Positions 44,505 through 55,227 of a stretch of 64,000 nt of DNA are shown in pieces. The position numbers and the translations under genes are program-made. Where the stretch lies: the NCBI RefSeq assembly GCF_024362695.1, contig NC_065408.1, forward strand, positions 14,880,001 to 14,944,000, written 5' to 3'. The notes below the pieces were generated by a model. That model was not told where the DNA came from. It saw only the letters and a list, made by a program, of their open reading frames with translations, and did no database searches. The first letter of the stretch is position 1; every line of letters starts with the position of its first letter. Origin of the DNA: Pectinophora gossypiella. Taxonomy: Eukaryota > Arthropoda > Insecta > Lepidoptera > Gelechiidae.

Positions 44505-44765
44505 AGTCAAATAAGATACTTTTTACGAAACGTCAAAATGAAAGTTTTCTTGGGAGTTTGTATGGAAATATAGTCCTGTGACGTCATCAATGCCGTCAAA
44601 CGTCGTACTCGTTGTTACTCAATTCATAAATAGAATTCGAAAATAAATCGAAAAGTAAAATGAGATTGATTTCTGATCATCTTAGACTGGCTTCTATTTC
44701 TAGATTAGCATTTTATAATTTATCTTTGACCCAGTCAAATACCCTATAATAGAGTATCATTAGTT
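44505..44765 (+). repeat. Dispersed repeat M, copy
   Basis: GATACTTTTTACGAAACGTC, GTCCTGTGACGTCATCAATG, GAAAAGTAAAATGAGATTGATTTC and ACTGGCTTCTATTTCTAGATTAGC: the longest uninterrupted M copy. Confidence 0.7.
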
Positions 44766-45930
44766 TATCTTACTTCACGTGTCTGCTTACTTACGTTTTA
44801 TAGAGTGTTTCACACCACGAGCAAGAGTAGTATATGAATTTCCATAGTCTCTGCTTACCACAGTGGGAAATATGTATTGATATGTATTGCATGTAACTAA
44901 CGCCACGAGCGATGTGGAATACTCACGGATTGAACCGCGAAAGCTTTTTAATAATAAACTACTATGTCATTACATTACGATCTATTTGGACTTCTTTTTA
45001 AAGGTGTGTAATAAAGGTGTGCATCAGTTATGTTTCTCATTCGTGACCGTACAGATAATGCATCAATATGATTTAGTCGAGTCATCTGTCCGCAAAAGTT
45101 ACAAGACGTCATAAAATTCACATTAACCGTACATAAAAAGTATTCCCCGAAATAACTCCACAAGAAACTACATTTGCGCAAAAAACAATATTGAAGATTG
45201 GATCCGTACTGACAATCAAGTTGTTTTGGTCGGCATTCGGCAATGTTGCGGTCGCCATGATTGAAAATTATAACCAGCTCCGCCACTCGTAACCGCTCGT
45301 TTTTGCGGCTTATGAAACTGCCAACAAAAAATCTTATTGCAAAAACGTTTTTACCATTAGAAATAATGCTAATAGAACAAAACTCGCATGCCCATACGAA
45401 TAGGCCTCACTTCACCAAGTTGAATGGGGGTGTAGTGTACTCCACACTTCATCAATCTAACCCGTCATTCCATCAATAATCGTCAATCATTGCTTTTCCA
45501 AATACAAAGATTGCTAATTTCCATGTTCATCAAATATTCGATTTGGAAATGTTCACGCGGAAATAAAAACAAAATAACAACGTATTCACGAGTAGTTCTG
45601 AATTCAAATTCTGATACGCGAACAATCTAATGATGAACATGCGTTTGAATTCGGAAATGCGATGATTTAAAAATAGAACTATTTTTATAACTTTTTTTTT
45701 TGAGGTACGACTTTAATTTCATTATCCCAAAAAGGCCTTTGCATAGAAACTATCTATAAATATTGGTGCGTATATGCATGCATGTCTTAATAATAATACT
45801 GCATTGCTAGCGAGTGCAGATGTTGGCAAACCACCAATAACATGTTGACAAGCCGGATTTATCGCTGACCTTTGAACTTGCTCTAACTCTTAAGTTTTGT
45901 GTCTTGTAGTATAAGAAATAATAATAATAA
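44766..45930. other. Intronic stretch without gene
   Basis: Several short overlapping ORFs lack any recognisable family. No mobile element beyond a short TGCTTACC...GGGAAATA piece near 44850 was recognised. Confidence 0.4.
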
Positions 45931-46279
45931 TCATCATCATCTCCCTAGAATTATCCCATTTTTCACAGAGTCCCCTTACCCAACCTGAAGATTTGACAGG
46001 TCCGATTTTATACAGAAGCGACTGCCTGTCTGACCTTCCAACCCGCGAAGGGAAAACCAGTTTATAACAGGTTAGGTCACACCCCTGAAAATGCATTTCT
46101 CGGCAATGTGGATTTTCTCACGATGTTTTCCTTCACCGTTAAGCACGTGATAATCATTTATGATCCAAACACGAATTCGATAACAAATTCGACAATCATT
46201 GGTTTAGGCCTGTATTGGATTCGAACCTACGACCTCAAAATAAGAGGCAAGCGTTCTACCAACTGGGCTACCACGGCTT
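45931..46279 (-). mobile_element. SINE-D, full length
   Basis: In reverse, the head ends TACCAACTGGGCTACCACGGCT (A box) with B box GGATTCGAACCTACGACCTC, and the tail begins CATCATCATCTCCCTAG. It is the most complete SINE-D on the minus strand. Confidence 0.8.
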
Positions 46280-46415
46280 ATTTTTGTATAAAAAGATGAC
46301 ACGATTATTATTATCATTACTTTATCATCATCATCATCATCTCCCTAGCGTTAGGGTCCGATAACTTCTTTGTTGGGAATTTTACTAACTTATAAAACAA
46401 AAAAACAAGCAAGTA

Positions 46416-46442
46416 TGTGTGTGTGTGTGTGTGTGTGTGTAT
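46416..46442. repeat. (GT)n microsatellite
   Basis: An uninterrupted GT dinucleotide run; TCCTGAATAAAGTATTTTATCTATC just downstream recalls a LINE 3' end. Confidence 0.9.
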
Positions 46443-46989
46443 GTTGTCCTTATCTCTGTATTTTGTGTCCATTGTCCTGAATAAAGTATTTTATCTATCT
46501 ATGTAAGCTATTAAATCCGTCATGAAACTAAGTATTATGTCATAGTAAATACCTTTTTTTTTTTTGTGAAAGTGGGTCTGTCTAGTTCGCTTGCCAATTT
46601 TCCAAGCCCTATCTCTGGTATGTCAGGTTACATAAAGTCACTATAGATTTTCCTGCTTTGACCCGTCAAGTGGTTTGCCTAGATTTAAGTACTATAGAAT
46701 ATTCTAGAAACACCAATCTAGGAAGTCTTGATAAAAGGTATGCTGCTTTGAACTATTACGTCTCGCGAAGGTACCTAATCAACCTGTATACCACACGTAA
46801 CTTGTCTAAAGATTCTACAATTCATATATAAAATTAGGCCTGTAATGCCTAATGGGCGAGCAGAGCCACAAATAAAGACAACTTACAGCCACTGTTGGCA
46901 CAAATTCCTAAGGTGGATATGATGAACAAAATGCTAATCTCAATTTTCACGGTAGAAAGCTAAAAATTTGTAGGTAAGTACTAAGTATA

Positions 46990-47190
46990 CGGACTATTTG
47001 GGTATTTTTTTCAAGTATCATTTTTTTTTATATCTGCCCCCAACCCCTTTAAAGAAGGGATGAAATGTTATTATGGGACTTTTCGCACTGTTCAATATAG
47101 GAAGCTAAAAATTGGTACATAAGGAATGGGGAACCGCGTTACCCTGAATTTAACGCGAGCAAAGCCGCGGGCAAAACTAAATAGATTATA
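46990..47190 (+). repeat. Dispersed repeat ending ACGCGAGCAAAGCCGCGGGC
   Basis: The end AACGCGAGCAAAGCCGCGGGCAAAAC, preceded by CCCAACCCCTTTAAAGAAGGGATG, is a repeat terminus common in insect genomes. A mirrored version (ACTAGCTTTTCGCCTGCGACTCC) is near 25163. The family is not assigned. Confidence 0.45.
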
Positions 47191-47456
47191 ATTGTGACCC
47201 AATGTTACGTGAAACTGCCTTGTCACATACGCTGGCTTCTAGAGGTTTCTTTCTTGTGAAGTCTCCGTTACATAAACTTAAGCTGATAACAGGAATTTAC
47301 GCTAAATATTGCCAACTGGCATAAGCCACTACTTGTCTTAACAGCATTTCCTTTGCAAGATGAATGACGACATAAAATCCTGTTTCTAGTACTTAATAGG
47401 TGTTTTCTCGAAAGTTTTGTAAGAGGGGAAAAACAAGGCTAATGTCACTTCGATAT

Positions 47457-47651
47457 TTAAGTTTTCGAATCCATGTTTGGATCTTTAATGTAAAAGAAAA
47501 CGTCGTGACGAGACCCACATACTCGAGAAATGGTTGGTTTTCTCTTCGGGTTGGAAGGTCAGACAGGCAGTCGCTTCTATAAAAAACAGGACCTGGCAAA
47601 TCTCAGCTTAGGTATGCATACCTCGTGCAAAACAGGATAACGCTAGAGAGA
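47457..47651 (+). mobile_element. SINE-D fragment
   Basis: TTCGAATCCATGTTTGGATC, GAGACCCACATACTCGAGAAATG, GGAAGGTCAGACAGGCAGTCGC and ACAGGATAACGCTAGAG correspond to the SINE-D 3' two-thirds. Confidence 0.7.
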
Positions 47652-47675
47652 TTCACCTCGCTTTAGTATACGAGT

Positions 47676-47903
47676 ACAGGGTGTTAGTGACATCGTAACG
47701 AAAACTTTGAGGGATGATACAAACCATGTTTCTGAGTTGATATCAAGTTGAATTTTCCGCCGCAAAAGTATGGAACTGAAGATAATTTAAAAAAACAAAA
47801 AAATTCATGTATTTTCCGACACGAATTTCCATTTGATATCAACTCAGTATCATGGTCTGAATCATCCCCCTCAGTATTCGTTACGATGTCACTAACATTC
47901 TGT
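47676..47903. mobile_element. MITE-G copy 3
   Basis: ACAGGGTGTTAGTGACATCG and CGATGTCACTAACATTCTGT are its ends; the arms pair through GAGTTGATATCAAGT. Confidence 0.85.
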
Positions 47904-48351
47904 ATACACCTTACAAATCCTGGAATACGTGTATTCCTTATTATCAATTAGTTGGGGATCAAAGTGTGAATCTCATCCAAAGGAACTCTAAATAGCAACA
48001 AAGTACATAATAATATTACGATTACGGGGTCGCACGTTTGACATCACGAGATATCTTTCCGTAAATATTCCATTTTTTCTTACATATAAAGATAAAAGTA
48101 AGAAATAACTGATAGCATTGCATGATGATATTGACATTGGCACTGTAATTGTTTACCAGACCTCAGAATCGCACCATACGTGACCCTCGGGTGATTCACA
48201 ATGGACCTTATGACGGAAGGTTACCAACCACTTTAATAACACGTGATTTTCTTTTCTTGGTAATCGCCTTGAACTTGTAATCTTCAGTACTCGTATGATA
48301 TGATTACTTTAATAGCTCATACATGCTGAAGCATTTATTAGATAACATTCG

Positions 48352-48470
48352 TACACGCATATACATAAAATCAGAGGTAAGCAGAGACTATGAAATTCCA
48401 TTTGCTTCGATCCCCTGACGTACTTCTCTTGCTTCCTCCACATTCATCAATCGTTTCATACACGCAAAAA
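48352..48470 (-). mobile_element. RTE-like LINE C-terminal fragment
   Basis: CATACATAAAATCAGAGGTAAGCAG and CTTGCTTCCTCCACATTCATCAATCG (reverse NVEEA region) identify it. Confidence 0.65.
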
Positions 48471-48549
48471 TGACATTGGTTTCAGCACTTTAATACATTT
48501 CAATGTCTTGTCAATTTTAAAAAAATCTTCCTTTTTTTGGGATTTCGAT

Positions 48550-48921
48550 TAAGCCGCTAAGTTGTCATGGCTCATGTAACGTCTCCACGTACTTAAGTAA
48601 ATAGTAGACGGAACCGGCTGCTTAACAAGCCCTCTGAAGCACAGATTATCTTACTGTCAGACAATCGTGTTATCAGCCTGCAATGATAACACACTGTGAT
48701 CTAGGGATTGTAAAGTGTCTTGAATTTTTCGTGAAATATGTTCCCATCGGAATTCAAACCCGAGACCGCCGGTTCGTGAGTCCAATGCACAACCACTGGG
48801 AGCAGTTTTACAAACCGCATTGGAGCAGCGTGGTGGAGTATGCTCTATTCCCCCTCCGGTTGATTGAGAGGAGGCATGTTCCCAGCAGTGGGACGTATAT
48901 AGGTTGTTTATGTATGTATAT
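48550..48921. mobile_element. SINE-A (reverse, worn) followed by SINE-B tail (forward)
   Basis: 48550-48801 is a degraded SINE-A on the minus strand with a mutated B box (GGAATTCAAACCCG). 48813-48921 is a SINE-B 3' end on + (GGAGCAGCGTGGTGGAGTATG...GGGACGTATATAGG). Confidence 0.65.
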
Positions 48922-49029
48922 GCTCTTGTCAGTGTAACGTTCTCCATTCTTGTCAATCAAAGGCCATTTCTTTGTCTTCCTTATAAGACACGACGTTCGC
49001 CTTCTCTTTAAAATGTTCCATGTAAGCTC
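48922..49029 (-). mobile_element. RTE-like LINE fragment 33 bp before the ELOVL exon
   Basis: On the minus strand the segment encodes AYMEHFKEKANVVSYKEDKE and, after a stop, QEW, the C-terminal zone also seen at 22074 and 42595. Only AATTTAAAAATTTCTTTTTTTTTCTTTCCAG separates it from the exon, so the branch-point region of this intron may lie at or inside the fragment. Confidence 0.7.
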
Positions 49030-49062
49030 ACAATTTAAAAATTTCTTTTTTTTTCTTTCCAG

Positions 49063-49284
49063 CTTTATCGAGCAAGACAAAGTGTCCGGCTTCTGGACGT
49101 GGATGTTCGTCCTCTCGAAGCTGCCGGAGCTGGGCGACACGGTGTTCATAGTGCTGCGCAAGAAACCCCTCATCTTCCTGCACTGGTACCACCACATCAC
49201 CGTGCTGCTGTACACCTGGTACTCCTTCACCGAGTACACCTCCTCCGCGCGCTGGTTCGTCGTCATGAACTACTGCGTCCACAG
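49063..49284 (+). CDS. ELOVL6: ELOVL6/Baldspot-like fatty-acid elongase, catalytic exon
   Basis: The acceptor TTTCTTTCCAG precedes 49063 and the donor CAG|GTATGG follows 49284. The 222 bp give 73 codons with one base shared at the start and two at the end. The peptide runs FIEQDKVSGFWTWMFVLSK, then PELGDTVFIVLRK, FLHWYHH, ITVLLYTWYS and MNYCVH. KxPELGDT, the HxxHH box (HWYHH, with Trp typical of the ELOVL3/6 group rather than HVxHH of ELOVL1/2/4/5/7) and MNYxVH are family signatures. The histidine box lies on the ER membrane and is needed for the condensation reaction. No lesion is visible, so the gene looks intact. An ATG-initiated reading frame from 48950 exists only because intron sequence is open in this frame and is not a real start. 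Later exons, including the C-terminal spans, are beyond the window. Confidence 0.95.
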
Positions 49285-49303
49285 GTATGGCCATCATTAT
49301 TAT

Positions 49304-49444
49304 GTACAGTCATGAGCAATAACAATATACCCACTTTAGAACCCTGTCGCACATGTTTGATATTTAATGAAACGGTTTAATTTGTCAAAAAAGTTAATGT
49401 GACATGGTTTCAAAGTGTATACATATTAGTACTCGTGATCGTAC
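49304..49444. mobile_element. MITE-E copy 4, 19 bp after the ELOVL donor site
   Basis: GTACAGTCATGAGCAATAAC at the left and ACTCGTGATCGTAC at the right match the other MITE-E copies. It begins almost at the intron's 5' splice site. Confidence 0.75.
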
Positions 49445-49805
49445 CTTTTTCCCAAAAGAAAATAATGAAAAATTTTATCCTATTTCTCGCGGTCCGACGG
49501 AAGAACGAAGTAAGCCGCCTTTATCTCGGTTAGCGAGTACCCGCTAAGTAGATTGAACCGACCGAAAAAGCTTACTTTAGAAAATATTTTTTTCCTTTTC
49601 ATTTCAGAAAAACCTTCGCTAAATCATGTAATACGCACCTGTATTTTTTGTTGCGTAATAATAACGTATCTAAGACGGAGTGAAGCAGCGATTCCTAAAG
49701 TAGTTTCCGCGGAATCTATTGGTTTTGAGTGTCAGTTTTGTGCGAAAGATACATAATATATCTTTCGTATATTTCATGCTAGGCGATGTTCTATATCTCT
49801 GACCT

Positions 49806-49938
49806 GCGGGCTTAGCACCGTAAGCGCGCGACTCTTTCTCGCCTCCGTCACCCGTCACTCTCTCATAGTACAGCACAGAAAAAGACATGATCTCTATCGC
49901 GGCGAGAAAGAGTTGCGTGTTTACGGCGCTAAGCCCGC
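49806..49938. mobile_element. 133-bp MITE with GCGGGCTTAGC ends
   Basis: GCGGGCTTAGCACCGTAAGCGCGCGACTCTTTCTCGC at the left pairs with GCGAGAAAGAGTTGCGTGTTTACGGCGCTAAGCCCGC at the right. The middle holds the unpaired TCACCCGTCACTCTCTCATAG. Confidence 0.8.
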
Positions 49939-50009
49939 TGCTGTCATTAAAATCGTATTACGTTTACGAGTTTATGGCGATAGGCTCCTCCTCCATTAAT
50001 CATGGGACA

Positions 50010-50196
50010 CTCAGCGCTTATCGCTATCGGCGAGCTATCGGCCCACTAGGGTCGATTAATTCTTTCACATATAATCCCATCAGACAACGCCCTGAGGCGA
50101 GGTTCGCGTCCAACTGGGCACCCTCTGACCATTTGTCCTGCCAAGTAGTTAATGCCATCTGCGGCAAATCAACAATAAGACATGTCAAAAAGGGCT
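50010..50196 (+). mobile_element. Z 3' part
   Basis: CTCAGCGCTTATCGCTATCG through AATGCCATCTGCGGCAAATC to ACATGTCAAAAA; the middle lacks the CTTAAACGTTGTACCGG segment. Confidence 0.7.
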
Positions 50197-50199
50197 ACC

Positions 50200-50997
50200 A
50201 ATCTGCCTGCCTGCTTCAGGGATATAGGCGCCATGCCAAATGATGATGTGATTATGTTACGTTTAAGAGGTGTAAGTTGGTGTGTGTCAAAATCGGCACG
50301 ATTCAATGAGCAAACACAAAAAAGTATCACTTTAGTGCTAGAGTAAGGCATGCATGTCATAGATAATTAGGTCACAACATAACATTACAGGCTAACGAAC
50401 CACGCCCGGTTTAGCACAATAACCAACTGAACGCTAATTATAAGTACAAATGAATCATTTGTACCGGGTGGATTGACTACTACTACTAGGGAATACTACT
50501 AGGGGGTATTAGTAGGGAATGCAATCTCGACTCGAGAACGTAAATTCGAGATCCCGTGGGATTGGAAATATCAATCCCGCGAGATCCCAAATTTTTTTGG
50601 AAATCGTCTAGTTAATAAGAATATATTATAAACATTTGCAAAGTACAAAAACAAACTTAAAAAGTTTTACCGTGCACTGCAGATTCGTCGATTATCATAA
50701 CAGATTAACAATTATGACAATAACAAGATGACTTAAGATGTGTTTAAAGTTTCCAGAAGATTTTCCCAAAACCAGATTTATCAGTAAATATCCGTATATA
50801 CACAAACAATAATTGCCGGACCACTAATTGGCGATAACAAAAATAGATATTTGAATACATTGCTGTTGTCATTGTTTGCTCTGCTCAAGTGATGGTCAAG
50901 GGCATTTACGAATAATAAATTGTTACAACACCTGTTCAGGTATGTTGAAAGGTACAAAACGGACAAATAATACGTTTTTGCTGAACGTATTATACCT
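50200..50997. other. Intronic stretch; CTACTA-rich segment
   Basis: 50475-50610 contains ACTACTACTACTAGGGAAT repeats and a GGGAATGCAATCTCGACTCGAG...CGAGATCCCG block that resembles hAT-type subterminal sequence, without clear ends. No gene is seen. Confidence 0.4.
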
Positions 50998-51358
50998 GAC
51001 CGAACCAAATTGCACCAACGAGTTATTAATTAATATAAAGTGCAGTTTTCCCTAACACAGTTGGCTCGACCATTATAGACGGCGATACGGCTCATCACCT
51101 ATCACATTGGTCCAACAGGAAGCTCGGTGAGGTGCTAGTTATTAAATAACTTGTAATGTATACCCTCATTGATTTAAAAGATGTGTTGCTGTTGCAGTTT
51201 CTTGTCATTTCTTCTCCTCAGCCATAACATCTTGCGAAATGACACAAATTCAAAAATGTTATCCCTGATAATTAGTTCAGAACTTAGTTCATCCCGCTAT
51301 GAATGTACCTCTGACTACCCCAATTGTGATGTTATAAGCTTATGTTTATGTTATTATA
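50998..51358 (+). mobile_element. SINE-N interrupted by an unassigned insert
   Basis: The SINE-N body is at 50998-51136 (GAGTTATTAATTAATATAAAGTGC...GACGGCGATACGGCTC...AGGAAGCTCGGTGAGG) and the tail at 51300-51358 (GTACCTCTGACTACCCCAATTG...TTATGTTAT). The ~165-bp insert between (AATAACTTGTAATGTATACC...GTTGCTGTTGCAGTTTCTTG) has a reverse relative at about 53185-53320. Confidence 0.6.
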
Positions 51359-51617
51359 GCTGAGAATACTCCAGGCTTCCAGACTTCAAGTAAATGCCCA
51401 AAATTATGACCTAAACCAGAAAACATTCATGAATTTCATATTCATCCTACAAAGACGAAAAATTGTTGAAGTTTCAAAGACATTCTTAAGCCCTGAGGAT
51501 TACAAACTAAGACAAAATAGGTACTTATTTGAATTCTTAATATTTGTGGTTTGTTTGATAGCTCAGAAAAAAGGTCAGAAAGAAATTACTTATTAGGGAT
51601 TACTCGAATTATTACGT

Positions 51618-51868
51618 GACTTATTGTAGATTTTCCAAAAATGGCATGAACTACTTGGTAGGACAAATGGGGAGCGCTGAGGGCTCTCATCTGGTACAAC
51701 ATTTAAGACAACAGGAGAGTGCCCAGTTGGGCGCGAACCTCGGTTCAGGGCGTCGTCTGAGAGGAAAATATTTAAAAAAGTATTAATCGACTCTAGCGGG
51801 TCAATAACGATAAGCGCTGAATGAGGGAAATTGTCGACCACGCCGGCGGGGTCGGTATCATTGCGAAT
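51618..51868 (-). mobile_element. Z copy, reverse
   Basis: ACGTGACTTATTGTAGATTT...GGGGAGCGCTGAGGGC...ATTGTCGACCACGCCGGCGGGGTCGGTATC covers the same span as the insert at 1513. Confidence 0.75.
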
Positions 51869-51903
51869 TACGGGCGTGAGATTATGTATGTATTTTATAC
51901 CTA

Positions 51904-52081
51904 ATCTTCTTCTATCGTGTGGATTGTGAGGTGGATTACCAACCCCATCAACTCTGATGTCAGGGTTACTATTGAGCCGCGTAAGGCCCCTGACATGACC
52001 CAGCTAACGATTACTATCTTACATCAGTAAGAGTAACCGGGACCAACGACTTTACGTGCCATCCGAAGCACGGATCATCTT
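51904..52081 (-). mobile_element. SINE-A, head truncated
   Basis: TCTTCTTCTATCGTGTGGATTG to CCGAAGCACGGATCATCTTC; the tRNA-like half is absent. Confidence 0.75.
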
Positions 52082-52602
52082 CATCGGTTCATCTATACCT
52101 AATAAGTATTACAATGAATCTAGTAAATGGTTCCCGTCCCCCTTTATAGGATTTATTTCTTTGCACAAAGACAGAGACGCAGACAAAAGATTTCGTATAA
52201 GATAGGTTACCCTTTGTAAGTATAAGACCCGAATGTAATTTCACATAAACCTACCCCTTGGGGTATAATGTCTTTAATTTCTGAGTATTCTACGCACGTA
52301 CGCGACGTAGGAGAGAGGATGAATTTTAGATGTTATTTTACTAGCACAGGAGAGTTATATGGGTGACTTCAATTCGCGTATATGTAAAGAATTCCTTTCT
52401 GATTTGCGTCTTTTGCGTAAACAAGAACGCCGAATAAAATCAGAACCAATCATCCGAATTTTTGAAAATAGAAGAAATATTAGTAGTATAACATAACCTA
52501 GGGAGTAAGCAGTTGAATAGTATACTTATATAAACACTTATATACATCCACGCCTCGTCAGGTATGTTGAAGTCCCACGTAATAAGGGGCGAGCATCTTA
52601 TT

Positions 52603-52918
52603 AACGGCCTCTGTGGTCCAGTGGTTGAGCGTTGGTCTCACGATCCGGAAGCCCCGGGTTCGAATCCCGGCGGGGACATACAACAAAAATCACTTTGTAA
52701 TTCCTAGTTTGGTTAGGACATTACAGGCTGATCGCCTGATTGTCCGACAGTAAGATGATCCGTGCTTCGGAAGGCACGTTAAGCTATTGTATGATGTATG
52801 TAGTCGTTACATGAGCCATGTCAGAGCCATGCCTTTGGCGACTCAATAATAAAACCGGGTAACAACTGACACCGGGTTGATGAGGTCGGTAATCCACCTT
52901 ATAACCCACACGATAAGA
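52603..52918 (+). mobile_element. SINE-A, near full length
   Basis: The head is AACGGCCTCTGTGGTCCAGTG, B box GGGTTCGAATCCCGGCGGGG, tail CACACGATAAGAA. A stretch near 52780-52800 is deleted. Confidence 0.8.
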
Positions 52919-53699
52919 ACACAATTCATGTAATCACGTGATAACAATTATGACTATTCATAATTTCATGATTCATGATTTGTGCCGGTGTACCTATGTA
53001 CATAATAAAATAAAATAAATCACAAAACCCCTCACAGATGGTGTATTCTGGAAACAGCACTTTTGTGTTTATTATCTAAAAAGTGAAAGGGTACTACAGT
53101 GTAATGTAGGTACAATCAGAAATCAGATCCATTTATTCTTGTTGAAGGTGGTTGGTGGTGGTTGGTGGTTGTAACATTTTCGAATTTACGTCATTTCTCA
53201 AGGTGTTATGGCTGAGAAGAAATGACAAGAAACTGCAACAGCAACACATCTTTTAAATCAATGAGGGTATACAATTTGTAGTTTCCTTTAAAAAAAGTTA
53301 AGACATTAAACACTCTTAAAGATGTTAGTAATTCGTTGTTTTAAAGTTACATTACAAGTTAAAAAGAAAGTCAAATTGTCCTTTTTACTTATTTGAAATT
53401 AGGCGTTTTGAATGTCGGAAGGACCCATTTTCGTGTACCGTTAAAAGCTTATTATTTATAACGATAGCAATCGAAACAGAAAACTTCGAAAGGCCATTCC
53501 AGACGTTCATGCTGGCGCCATTTACTATCACCGATACTCATAGTCACGATATTATTGTGCTTTTCGATCAATAGTACAACATGAGGGTAACTGAACGGAA
53601 GCGGAAGGAACCGAAGTGTTCTATTCAAACAGCTGTCAAGTTCAATGCCCTTTACGGGCCCTTGACCCGCCTGAACCACGCTAGAGTGTATTTATCGAT

Positions 53700-54262
53700 A
53701 CATAACATAAGCTCGCGCACGACTATATCCCAATTGGGGTAGTCAGAGGTACAACTATCGCAAGATGACCTAAGTACTCGCACCTCACCGAGCTTTCTGT
53801 TAAACCAACGTTATAGGTAGCGAGCCGTATCGCCGTCTATAATGGTCGAGCCAACTGTGTTAGTGAAAACTGCACTTAAATTCTTCTTCTTATCGTGTGG
53901 GTTGTGAGGTGGAATACCAGCCTCATCAATATGATTGAGCCGCCAAAGGCCCCTGACATGGCTCATATAACGATTACTCACTTACATCGGTAAATAGTAA
54001 CCGGGACCAACGGCTTAACGCGCCTTCCGAAGCACGTATCATCTTACTTTCGGACAATCAGTTAATGTCAAGCCTGTAATGTCGTAACTAGGGATAACAA
54101 AGTGATTGTTGTGAGATGTCCCCACCGGGATTCGAACCCGGGGCCTCCGGATTGTGAGTCCAACGCTCAACCACTGGACCACAGAGGCCGTTGCACTTAA
54201 ATTAATAAGTCATTGGCGCAAGCCCCGTACCGGGGTTTGAATCGGCGCCGGTGCACCACAGG
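53700..54262 (-). mobile_element. SINE-N split by SINE-A
   Basis: The SINE-N tail and body are at 53700-53882 (CGACTATATCCCAATTGGGGTAGTC...GAGCCGTATCGCCGTCTATAATGG) and its head region at 54193-54262 (AAGCCCCGTACCGGGGTTTGAATC). The break is at the SINE-A insertion. Confidence 0.75.
53883..54192 (-). mobile_element. SINE-A inserted in SINE-N, 11-bp target-site duplication
   Basis: GCACTTAAATT occurs at 53872-53882 and 54193-54203. The B box (GGGATTCGAACCCGGGG) and A box (CAACCACTGGACCACAGAGG) are intact in reverse. Confidence 0.9.
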
Positions 54263-54293
54263 ACCACAGTGACTACCTTCTATTTTTTTTCCA

Positions 54294-54681
54294 TATATGG
54301 GTCGTTCTTCTTTTTTATCGACAATAAATATTTTAAAACATCATATAAAGATGTGTCTGTAGAGGACTATTTAGTGGTTCTCTTTATCTTGGTAACATAC
54401 TTTTCTTTGCAGGCGCATTCCAAAAAATATTGTGACAGAGTGGCCCTTTTCATCGGAGACAGCATTTCAATTTACCACTCTGTCACATAATTTTGTGAAA
54501 AACGATCAAGCTACGTTAATAACTAATTGAGGAACCGATTAGTATTTTGGATTTTGAGTATAATAAGATAACTATATTTTTGGACAATCAAAACATGAAA
54601 TAAAATTCTAAAACATAACTTATCAGAAGCAGAACGAAGGACAGATCATTGTCGATAAAAAAGAAGAACAACCCATATGTC
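54294..54681. mobile_element. MITE-F (388 bp) with 33-bp TIRs
   Basis: TATATGGGTCGTTCTTCTTTTTTATCGACAAT at the left pairs with ATTGTCGATAAAAAAGAAGAACAACCCATAT at the right. Inside, TGACAGAGTGG pairs with CCACTCTGTCA around TTTTCATCGG (about 54431-54486). The 79-aa ORF over the left half is not family-like. Confidence 0.8.
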
Positions 54682-54937
54682 GCTGTATTATTGCGTGATA
54701 CTTACGAGTATACCTAGTGTTAGCCACGAAACGAATTGATCGGTTCCGAAACAACTACTTCATTGCTTATACCATGTTAAATTTGACAGCTGTCAGAACA
54801 TCATTTGATATATCTTCCGTCTGATTTCGGCTTTAACCTGTATACCACCGAATCCCAAAATGGGTACCTCATAACCCCTAGGTTCCGTTAGAAAAACGGG
54901 GTTCTGCGAAATTTCTTTCTTTGCATTTAAAGTTACA

Positions 54938-55005
54938 GATATACATAAATTCACGCCTATTTCCCACCGGTGTAAGCTTGCTTCCTCCACATTCATCAGT
55001 CGTTA
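54938..55005 (-). mobile_element. RTE-like LINE tail, short
   Basis: ACATAAATTCACGCCTATTTCCCACCGG then GCTTGCTTCCTCCACATTCATCAGTCG; about 35 bp is deleted between the two blocks. Confidence 0.6.
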
Positions 55006-55227
55006 AAAACAACTAATGTGTTGCATGAAAAGTTAAAGTGTTTCACCTTTGAAATATTTCTAATATAAGGTCGTTCAGTTTTATTTAAATTACAGTGTTT
55101 TTAGCAAACTAAACCAAACCATGTACCAAGTAATTACAAAAAATACTTGGTATTTGGTATCGGGTTCCATAAAATGAAGGGTGTTCCGTTATCTTAAAAG
55201 ATTGGGAACCACTTTTTAACAATTTAA

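Larger units (their letters stand above)
6881..49062 (+). other. ELOVL6-like intron (42,182 bp)
   Basis: Inferred from the phase-compatible exons on either side: GTCAGT donor at 6881 and TTTCTTTCCAG acceptor ending at 49062. Nearly all other repeats listed here lie in this intron. I searched the six-frame translations for another elongase exon between the two and saw none. The protein reads continuously across the junction (ICVP-S-FIEQDKVSGFW), as in family members, so no exon appears to be missing between them. Confidence 0.85.

Noticed and set aside
48950..49062. ATG-started extension of the ELOVL frame upstream of 49063
   Set aside because: This part is antisense LINE sequence and pyrimidine tract; the acceptor at 49062 and the in-phase upstream exon explain the coding sequence.
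49028..49297. Antisense and alternative-frame ORFs over the ELOVL exon
   Set aside because: They are shadows of a GC-rich coding exon in other frames; only the + strand frame with HWYHH and flanking splice sites has family similarity.
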